Positions 57,615-64,000 of a stretch of DNA of 64,000 bases are shown one piece after another; positions within the stretch are counted from its first letter, which is position 1; each line of letters opens with the position of its first letter. The translations under genes and the position numbers were made by a program. The notes below the pieces were generated by a model, which saw nothing but the letters and a program-made list of their open reading frames with translations, did not search any database and was not told the DNA's origin. Source of the stretch: Limnobacter sp. MED105 (GTDB taxonomy: Bacteria > Pseudomonadota > Gammaproteobacteria > Burkholderiales > Burkholderiaceae_B); assembly GCF_000170915.1 (NCBI RefSeq), contig NZ_ABCT01000013.1, positions 1 through 64,000 of the forward strand. Direction: 5' to 3'.

Positions 57615-57766
57615 AATAAAACCGATCACCAATTTAAATCACAATTTATAACATTGGTGTATCTGATGAAGCACAAATACGGGTGCATATTTTATTAACG
57701 TATTGCGAGCAATATCAACACGAACTTTTTACAGACGAAGAACAACAAGAAAATAGCGGTGGTAGC

Positions 57767-58213
57767 ATGAAAAAAATGAAACTAAGTAAAGAACAACAAG
57801 ACTTGTTAAAAATTTTGTTAAGCAAAGCTTTTGCACCAACCAGCATTGGATTAATAAACGCTTACGATGAATTCAATTATCAAAATATAAACTGGGACTT
57901 TGGCCACCCAGATTATTGGTGTAGATACAGTGAAAGAGAAATCAGGCATTTCAGAGTATTAGCGAAAATATATGAAGCATATAAAAGTGGCCAGCCTATG
58001 CAAGTAGAATTTCATATCTGCATCGTTAATAACAACGAATCCCCAATTACTTTTAAATTCAGCGAAAAAGAAAACTCAACGGATACAAGAAGCGAAATTT
58101 ACGAACATCCGCTTTACTTGTTTCTGAAAATGCAGGAAGAAAAAAAGGCAATGTGCGAAGGCTTGGTAGTAACTGACGAGCCGACGCAAAGCAAGGGACG
58201 AGCGCGATTATGA
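57767..58213 (+). CDS. Hypothetical protein on the mobile element
   Basis: This 148-residue protein (start ATG at 57767) is not recognized. A GTG at 57683 would add 28 residues but lacks a ribosome site; the ATG has only a weak GGTGG upstream. It is rich in Lys, Glu and aromatic residues, with WDFGHPDYWCRYSEREIRHF in the middle and a charged C-terminus. There is no signal peptide or membrane segment. It ends 25 bases before a strong terminator and may share a message with the winged-helix gene 152 bases upstream. Function unknown. Confidence 0.6.
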   Translation: MKKMKLSKEQQDLLKILLSKAFAPTSIGLINAYDEFNYQNINWDFGHPDYWCRYSEREIRHFRVLAKIYEAYKSGQPMQVEFHICIVNNNESPITFKFSEKENSTDTRSEIYEHPLYLFLKMQEEKKAMCEGLVVTDEPTQSKGRARL

Positions 58214-58237
58214 TGATAAATTTCGTCAATAACTGAG

Positions 58238-58262
58238 AAGGTGTAGTGATATACACCTTTTT
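58238..58262 (+). terminator. Rho-independent terminator after the hypothetical gene
   Basis: AAGGTGTA pairs with TACACCTT around a six-base loop, followed by T residues. Confidence 0.8.
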
Positions 58263-58581
58263 GCTCCGCAACAAAGTTACATTCGCAGCCAATCTTCTTT
58301 CAGCTATAAGCCTATCCCGCTCTTTAATGAAAATTAAATAATTTGGATGGGCATGGTGAAAGGATGAACGAAATCCAATCATTAGAACACCCAGCAACGA
58401 TGAAAGCACTAGCCACACCAATCATTTAAATGCATCGGGTAGCCTACAACTCGAGCCATCCAAACCGAATCAATCGGATGAAAACCCCCACCCAAAACCG
58501 ACCAAGTTAAGCCCCAAAACGGATGCAGGTCAAAAACGTGTAACGGCCTGTTTGCAATCTGTAGCAGGGGTTTTGTCTTTA

Positions 58582-58702
58582 GTGCCCCTCCCTTTTAAGG
58601 GGGGATAGGCACCAGGGGTGCACGCTTGCGTGCGCGTCGCAGACCCCTCGGAGAGTCCCCCGGAAGGGCCGACAATGACACAAAATGCCGATAGGCGTTT
58701 TT
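58582..58702 (+). other. Cluster of hairpins: candidate oriT or structured RNA
   Basis: Three structures follow each other. GTGCC...GGCAC (58582-58612) contains the inner stem CCCTT/AAGGG. AGGGGT...ACCCCT (58614-58648) encloses the perfect hairpin GCACGC-TT-GCGTGC. AATGCC-GATA-GGCGTT (58684-58699) runs into Ts, like a terminator. Together they could be a transfer origin for the relaxase-like protein or a small RNA such as a plasmid copy-number regulator. No clear promoter was found. Confidence 0.4.
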
Positions 58703-58720
58703 GTTATTGATAGTCGGTAT

Positions 58721-58890
58721 TTTAGGATTATAAAAAGGGGTTGCTTTAGGATTTTAAATTAATATAATGAATAGAGAAGGATAAAAATAACAATAACACT
58801 TAGGAATAGGAATTGCACTAAAAAACCTAACTTTTAAAAGCCGGAGTAACGGGGGTCTATTTTAGGATTTGTTTTTCGGAAATTAGGATT
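58721..58890 (+). repeat. Four TTAGGATT motifs
   Basis: TTTAGGATT occurs at 58721, 58745 and 58861, and ATTAGGATT at 58882. The first two are 24 bp apart and the last two 21 bp apart, so they form two pairs with roughly two-turn spacing. They lie in the AT-rich upstream region of the relaxase-like gene and could be binding sites for its regulator. Confidence 0.5.
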
Positions 58891-58937
58891 TTCAAAAAAA
58901 GTAGCAACTTCTTTTCCAGAATTTTGAGGTAAAGAAG

Positions 58938-61124
58938 ATGGAGCTTTTTAAATCGTGGGATCAGATGACCGAGGTTCAAAAGATCCGATTTTTGATCAAA
59001 GAAGATGAAGCCAAGCAGCGTGCGAACAAAGCCACCAGCCGCCGTGACGATAGCGAACAATCGATCGCTGAATACATTGAAGCCAGCAAGATCCGCAACA
59101 AGAATTACCGCAACAACGGGGTCGCATTCCTGCGCATTGAAGCCCGTCCAATCCACGATCAAAAGTTCGCCATGGATGGTGAAGTGAAGGCCCTAAAGAG
59201 TCGTGTGGCGAACCAAACGTTCAAGGATTTTTCGATTGAAAAGAAGTCCGATCGCAAAAAAATTTACAAACAAATTAGCTCGATGATCAATCGGGCTGGA
59301 ACCCCGAAATCGGTGAAAAAAAGATTGCGCGGTGGTGTTCAACGAACGATTGATGAAGCGTTGCGATTGGGAGCCCTGAGCCACCTTAAGAACGATCAGC
59401 CAGAACACATTGCATTGGCGTTTGGGGATCCGGATGAGATGAAGGATTTGGATCGGTATTTGCGGGAAGAGTGGTGGCCTAGCGTCTGTGAATTGGATCA
59501 ATCGGAGGGATCGGAATCATTTCAACAACGCCTCTATGAAGCATTGACTGGACCCAAACCCGAGGGCAAAAGGAAAGCTAAAAAAGATCAAAAAGAGATC
59601 CCAGAAAGTGCCTTGGGCTACCTTGGTGGGGTGATCTCTGCCCCGCCCTATGTGGATGACTCCATTCAATTTGCCTTCCTGGATTCCGCGTTAAATTACC
59701 TTAAAAAGGAATACGGGGAAAACCTGTTGGGCGTGGTGTTCCATGACGTCGAGGAACGCTTTGCAAAGGAACCTGCGGATGCTCAAGGCGGCCGCCATTT
59801 TCACTTCTTTATCAAACCGAAATTGGGTCAGCGGCTCGAAGACTTGCATCCAGGATTGAAAGCCTCCTTGGACTTGATTAAGACTGAAACCAAAGAGCAC
59901 TACACCAACCCACGCCAATACATTGAAACCGAAATCACACGGCAAAAAGTGGATGGGGTTTTGATTGAAAAGACCCGCGAACGGTTGGTGGATGTGTGGT
60001 GGGATCCTGAAACCAATAAGGTAGAACGCCATGGTAATGAGTGGGAAACTAAGCCCGAGATCCAAACACCTGGTGGGAAATTTGATGCCCGAAAAGCCTT
60101 GGTTCGCAAGTTCAAACGAACAGAAAACCAATTGAAACTGGATAAGGAATTCGATAGAACATTGTTTGCCCGCCGTCGAATGGTTTACAGCGCTGCCATG
60201 ACCAAGATCCAGGATCGGTTCTTCTATGAGGTGGCGAGCCAGTTTGAATTCACCCGCCTAGGGCCAAATCGCAAACGCTACAACCCGTTGGAATGGTCTG
60301 CCCACCGTCAACACCGTCAGCTTGTGGACAACAATCGGGAGATGATTCGCACCGAGAACAAGACCCGCAAGCAAATCGGGAAGCACAAACAAACATTGAC
60401 CGATTTGAAAGATCAAAGTGTGAAAGTGGTTCAGGGAATCACCCGAACGATCACGGAACAACAGCGGATCCGAAAAGAGATTGAAGCCAAAAACCTGGAA
60501 TTGAAGCTAACGGATGAAAACTACAAGAGAAAAAAGGAAGAAATTGAACGCGAGTTGGCGGAACACGATCGGCAATTGAAAGCGAAGATCGAGGTTCAGG
60601 AAAAGACCATTGAACAGCTTGAACAAAAGAAGATTGAGTCCGCCAAGGGATTGGAGGACATCACCGTTAAGACGAAAAAGACCAAAGAAGAGTTGAGAAT
60701 GCTCATGGCCCGCCGCAAAAAACAGGCTCAGAAAATCGATGTGGCGGCTCAATTTACGGGGCGCGTGGCAGGGGTTGCCAAGGCCACACAAGAGAGCCTG
60801 CAAAGCATCTTGCCATCGGGTAAAAAGGAATTGGAAGAAAAGGCCGCCAAGTTGGAGGATGACTATCAAGCCAAATCAGCTCAATTAGACCGCATTAAAG
60901 AGGACTACCTGCGCGACATTGCGTATCACGAGAAGAAGGTGAAGGCTGAACAGGCCAAGCGTAAGGAAGCCGAGGAAAGTGTTGAATTACTGTATGGAGC
61001 CTTGCAGAACTCCCATGAAATTATTAAGAAACTGGTTCCGCCAGAGGTGTTCGACCGCTATGAGAACCGATTAAAAAACAAGCTCCCAAAACCAAGTCCG
61101 ACCAAATCCAATGACGGCCATTGA
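58938..61124 (+). CDS. Relaxase-like (MobV/Pre-type) protein with long coiled coil
   Basis: The 728-residue protein has FHDVEERF (His269, Asp270, Glu272, Glu273) and, 18 residues on, GGRHFHFFIKP with His287 and His289. This H-D-x-E-E...H-x-H pattern resembles the metal-binding motif of MobV/Pre relaxases, which nick plasmid DNA at oriT. Residues about 460-700 are a very long charged coiled coil (repeated KxxEIERELAEHDRQ patterns), as in many MobV proteins. The N-terminal 240 residues match nothing I recognize, and no clear catalytic tyrosine or asparagine motif I was found. A rolling-circle Rep or other HUH protein is possible. GAGG precedes the ATG. Confidence 0.5.
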   Translation: MELFKSWDQMTEVQKIRFLIKEDEAKQRANKATSRRDDSEQSIAEYIEASKIRNKNYRNNGVAFLRIEARPIHDQKFAMDGEVKALKSRVANQTFKDFSIEKKSDRKKIYKQISSMINRAGTPKSVKKRLRGGVQRTIDEALRLGALSHLKNDQPEHIALAFGDPDEMKDLDRYLREEWWPSVCELDQSEGSESFQQRLYEALTGPKPEGKRKAKKDQKEIPESALGYLGGVISAPPYVDDSIQFAFLDSALNYLKKEYGENLLGVVFHDVEERFAKEPADAQGGRHFHFFIKPKLGQRLEDLHPGLKASLDLIKTETKEHYTNPRQYIETEITRQKVDGVLIEKTRERLVDVWWDPETNKVERHGNEWETKPEIQTPGGKFDARKALVRKFKRTENQLKLDKEFDRTLFARRRMVYSAAMTKIQDRFFYEVASQFEFTRLGPNRKRYNPLEWSAHRQHRQLVDNNREMIRTENKTRKQIGKHKQTLTDLKDQSVKVVQGITRTITEQQRIRKEIEAKNLELKLTDENYKRKKEEIERELAEHDRQLKAKIEVQEKTIEQLEQKKIESAKGLEDITVKTKKTKEELRMLMARRKKQAQKIDVAAQFTGRVAGVAKATQESLQSILPSGKKELEEKAAKLEDDYQAKSAQLDRIKEDYLRDIAYHEKKVKAEQAKRKEAEESVELLYGALQNSHEIIKKLVPPEVFDRYENRLKNKLPKPSPTKSNDGH

Positions 61125-61224
61125 CTTTGTTGATCAGCTTGCTAAATTAAAAGTAGGATTCTCAATCTTCATCTCGTTGAGCTCCTTTTAAGATTAAAGA
61201 CCAAATAGGATTTAATCGGAAGCA

Positions 61225-61253
61225 AAATTGGCACCTCTTTGGGGTGCCAATTT
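61225..61253. terminator. Bidirectional terminator between the relaxase-like gene and hsdR
   Basis: AAATTGGCACC and GGTGCCAATTT make an 11-bp perfect stem with a seven-base loop, AT-rich at its base on both sides. It lies between two convergent genes and can serve both. Confidence 0.75.
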
Positions 61254-61261
61254 CATTTGAA

Positions 61262-64000
61262 TCATTGATCTTTAAGTTCAGACCGCAATCGAAGGTGCAG
61301 TTCTTCTGCCAGAATTCGAGCCATACGATCAAAGACTTTTTGATCCTGCAGAACCTGATCGGCCATGACGTTGTGGCTCTGTAATGCGGCGACCACGGCT
61401 CGATTGAATTTCTCGATGTAGGCACCACTTAGAAACGCATCCACATCATCATTGGCCTTGGCTTGCTCAATCAATAACGGATCATCAAGCAGCTTTGCCA
61501 ACAAGGTGTCCAGATAGCCACGATAATCCGTTTCATCCAAATTGCCTGCGAAGACCTCATTCATCTTTTTGATCACTGCCGACAATCTTTCTTCGGGATC
61601 ATCCCACACGGCACCGCCTCCGGGCTTCATTGGGTTCATGGGTTTGGCGGTTCCCTCTTCCAATTTCAGTGTGTGGCCTTTTTCGTTCAAGAGCTTATAG
61701 GCCGTGAGCTGAATGGATTTTTCAACAGGTTCATCAATCCCGGTTTGCCCCGTCAATCTTGGCAACAAGCGGCTGTAAAACGCATGACGCTTTTCCAAAT
61801 CAATGTCATCGTAGGAAACCAATTGCGTCAGAAAATCATAGGCGGTCACGAATGAAGACATGTCCGCACGGAACAAATCTTGTTGCTCTTTGGTGGCCTT
61901 CTTGAACCGTTCAAATGCTGTTTTGAGAAGCACCTGAATGTCTTTCTGCTGACCATTAGGACGGAAATAAGCTTTTGAAAATGCTTCAATTTCCGAATCC
62001 AGATAGTATCCAGCCTCATCCAGTTTGGCACTCAATGTATGAACCAAATTCCGATCCGTCACATCGCTAAGAGTGGCAGTTCGGTAAAAGGGTTGGAACG
62101 ACTTCAGAATATCTTCGGGCTTGTTTCGGAAATCAATCACGACGGTGGTTCGCTTTCCTGGGAAGGTCCGATTCAATCGGGAAAGCGTTTGCACCGCCAA
62201 GACGTTATCAAGCCGTTTGTCCACATACATTGCACACAACTTGGGTTGATCAAATCCCGTTTGGAATTTACTGGCCACGATCAATAATTGGTAAGCATTC
62301 GTCTTGAAGGCTTCTTTGATCTCGTCGTCGCACTCCCCTTTATCGTTGAGATCGCCCTCGGTAGCCTTTACCACATCGGATTCTGGATCCGTCACATCAC
62401 CAGAGAACGCCACCAACGCTTTGCAATCGGTATATCCCATCTTTTTGATGTATTCGTCCAAGGCCTTTTTGTATCGAACCGCGGCAATCCGCCCATCCGC
62501 CACCACCATGGCTTTAGCTTGATTGTCGAGCAAGTGCATCACATGTTCGCGGAAATGCTCCACGATCACGGCCACCTTTTGAGCAATGCTGGTGGGATGG
62601 ATTTGGGCAAACCGGAATAACTTCTTTTTGGCCTTGCCCGATTTAACGTCGCGATCCTCTTTTTCTTTGCTCTCGAGTTTGAAGGCGAATTCGTAGGTGG
62701 TGTAACCCTTCAACACGTCCAAGATAAATTCTTCTTCAATGGCCTGACGCATCGAGTAAACGTGGAACGGCTTCGGAATGCCATCGGCTCCCTCGGTTCC
62801 AAACAGCTCCAATGTCTTGGGCTTAGGTGTCGCGGTAAAAGCGTAGTAGGACACATTGGGAGGACGCTTGCGAGCCTCAATCAATTTGTTGATCAAGTCT
62901 TCTTCGGTCACTTCTTCATCTGGGTTTTCATCGGAAATGATCGCCTCACCGCCGGTGGTCTTATCTCCTTTGGATAGAACCTCCCGCAACTTGATCGCCC
63001 CCTTACCTGCCTGACTCGAATGGGCTTCATCCAGAATCAATGCAAACCGCTTGTCCTTCAATCCCTCGACCTTGTTCAGAATCCATGGGAATTTCTGCAA
63101 AGTGGTGATGATGATGAGCTTTTGATTGTTCAGTGCGTCCGCAAGCTGCTGGCTGTTCTCATCAATTTTTTCGACCACGCCTTGTTGGTGATCAAACTGG
63201 TAGATGGTGTCCTGCAGTTGGGTATCCAATACCCTGCGATCCGTGATCACAATCACACTGCTAAACACTTTTTCGTCTTGGGCATCATGAAGGGAGGCCA
63301 AGCGATGGGCCAACCACGCGATGGTGTTGGACTTGCCTGATCCAGCGGAATGTTGAATCAAATAGGATTCGCCCACCGTATCTTCTAACGTGGCATTGAC
63401 CAACGCCCCAACGGCTGACCACTGGTGGTATCGCGGAAACAGGATGTTGGGAAAGAATTCGGTTCGCCCCTTGGCGTCTTTCTTTTCTGACACATCGACC
63501 GCGAGAAATTTCCCAATGATGTTCAAGAAATTGTCGGGTTGAAAAACCTGGTGCCAGAGATAGCCAGTGGAATAACCCAATTCAGGATCCGGCGGATTGC
63601 CTGCACCTGCCCCACCAAACTCATCGGGAATGCCGCGATTAAAGGGCAGAAACCGTGTAGCACTGCCCGCCAACTTGGTGGTCATGTGGACTTCATCCGT
63701 GCTCACCGCGAAATGGACCAAAGCACGTTTACCAAACTGCAATAGAGGCTCTGGCATTTTGCTTGGGCCATCGATGGGTTGGCGGTCAGTCTTGTATTGA
63801 GAAATCGCATCATGAATGTTTTGGGTGGTGTCGGTCTTCAATTCAATGGTGGCAAGCGGAATACCATTGAGAAACAGCACAAGGTCAATGCACTTTCGGT
63901 TGTGGATGGAGTAATGCACCTGACGAACTAAGCGAAGGCGATTCTTTGTGTAGTGTTCCAGCGTGGTCGAGTTCTGTTTATTGCTCGGGGCGAATTGTGC
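61262..64000 (-). CDS. hsdR: Type I restriction enzyme R subunit (N-terminus beyond window)
   Basis: HsdR is the DNA translocase-nuclease of a type I restriction system. The visible 912 residues continue to the right edge without a start; a GTG at 63919 is internal, because upstream codons read NRLRLVRQVHY, a typical HsdR N-terminal segment. IDLVLFLNGIPLATIELKTD holds the D...ExK nuclease site. SAGSGKSNT is Walker A, LILDEAHSSQ is the DEAH box and AFTATPK is motif III. VASKFQTGFDQP and QTLSRLNR are later helicase motifs. Only about 100 residues should be missing. hsdM and hsdS are expected to the right. It faces the relaxase-like gene. Confidence 0.95.
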   Translation of the reverse strand, partial: AQFAPSNKQNSTTLEHYTKNRLRLVRQVHYSIHNRKCIDLVLFLNGIPLATIELKTDTTQNIHDAISQYKTDRQPIDGPSKMPEPLLQFGKRALVHFAVSTDEVHMTTKLAGSATRFLPFNRGIPDEFGGAGAGNPPDPELGYSTGYLWHQVFQPDNFLNIIGKFLAVDVSEKKDAKGRTEFFPNILFPRYHQWSAVGALVNATLEDTVGESYLIQHSAGSGKSNTIAWLAHRLASLHDAQDEKVFSSVIVITDRRVLDTQLQDTIYQFDHQQGVVEKIDENSQQLADALNNQKLIIITTLQKFPWILNKVEGLKDKRFALILDEAHSSQAGKGAIKLREVLSKGDKTTGGEAIISDENPDEEVTEEDLINKLIEARKRPPNVSYYAFTATPKPKTLELFGTEGADGIPKPFHVYSMRQAIEEEFILDVLKGYTTYEFAFKLESKEKEDRDVKSGKAKKKLFRFAQIHPTSIAQKVAVIVEHFREHVMHLLDNQAKAMVVADGRIAAVRYKKALDEYIKKMGYTDCKALVAFSGDVTDPESDVVKATEGDLNDKGECDDEIKEAFKTNAYQLLIVASKFQTGFDQPKLCAMYVDKRLDNVLAVQTLSRLNRTFPGKRTTVVIDFRNKPEDILKSFQPFYRTATLSDVTDRNLVHTLSAKLDEAGYYLDSEIEAFSKAYFRPNGQQKDIQVLLKTAFERFKKATKEQQDLFRADMSSFVTAYDFLTQLVSYDDIDLEKRHAFYSRLLPRLTGQTGIDEPVEKSIQLTAYKLLNEKGHTLKLEEGTAKPMNPMKPGGGAVWDDPEERLSAVIKKMNEVFAGNLDETDYRGYLDTLLAKLLDDPLLIEQAKANDDVDAFLSGAYIEKFNRAVVAALQSHNVMADQVLQDQKVFDRMARILAEELHLRLRSELKDQ

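Larger units (their letters stand above)
58214..58937. other. Non-coding interval with hairpins and repeats before the relaxase-like gene
   Basis: These 724 bases hold a terminator (58238-58262), a region with no recognized feature (58263-58540), a cluster of strong hairpins ending in a terminator-like structure (58582-58702), and an AT-rich part with four TTAGGATT-type motifs (58721-58890). A 21-codon frame near 58364 is too short to support. The place just upstream of a relaxase-like gene is where a transfer origin would be expected. Confidence 0.55.

Noticed and set aside
58364-58429. 21-codon frame with a possible ribosome site (GAAAGG)
   Set aside because: Too short to support without homologues, and it ends in a region with no other coding signs.

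Overview
The window is chromosomal DNA of a betaproteobacterium, most likely a member of Burkholderiales. The main evidence is gene order: dusB-fis-purH-ruvC-ruvA-ruvB, pcnB-folK-dNK-panB, glyQ-glyS-gmhB-plsC, tsaE-amiC-mutL-miaA, and a tkt-gap-pgk-pyk-fba glycolysis block. Moderate GC, a YeeE/YedE sulfur-compound transporter, a wax-ester synthase and a rhombosortase would fit a Limnobacter-like organism, but that genus guess is inference; no rRNA gene is present to settle it.

Bases 1-54606 are dense core genome. In order they hold: the end of coq7, an OsmC-like protein, ribosomal proteins L13/S9, argC, a bactofilin and erpA; an AEC permease; miaA/mutL/amiC/tsaE facing queG; purM facing hda; a HAD phosphatase, pcnB, folK, a deoxynucleoside kinase and panB-panC-panD; a long minus-strand block (tsaC, purK, purE, purC, fba, pyk, pgk, gapA, tkt) that is interrupted between pgk and gapA by a rhombosortase gene and its likely substrate, a GlyGly-CTERM subtilase; rsmE, an aldehyde dehydrogenase, glyQS, gmhB, plsC, a YgjP-like protease and gloA; dusB-fis-purH-ruvCAB with a LexA-type box before ruvA; a 630-bp gap, a WS/DGAT gene, then the complete ybgC-tolQRAB-pal-cpoB envelope operon and a YeeE-type transporter.

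At 54674-54750 there is a tRNA with a CAT anticodon. From there to the right edge the character changes: AT-rich gene-poor stretches, repeats and mobile genes. In order: a tyrosine integrase; a plasmid-type replication origin (eight 18-19 bp iteron-like repeats in two clusters, two DnaA-box matches, duplicated GC-rich blocks and an AT-rich stretch); a 153-aa winged-helix protein that is the candidate initiator; an unknown 148-aa protein; a 724-bp non-coding interval with strong hairpins and repeated TTAGGATT motifs; a 728-aa protein with a relaxase-like H...HxH motif and a long coiled coil; and, facing it, the type I restriction subunit HsdR, which runs off the edge. I read this as the left part of an integrated, plasmid-like, probably mobilizable element carrying a restriction-modification system. 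Its right end, the second att site and the hsdM/hsdS genes must lie beyond the window. The combination of an iteron origin with a very small single-winged-helix initiator candidate and the atypical relaxase-like protein is the least conventional content here.

All functional calls come from reading motifs and gene context by eye; no database search was run.
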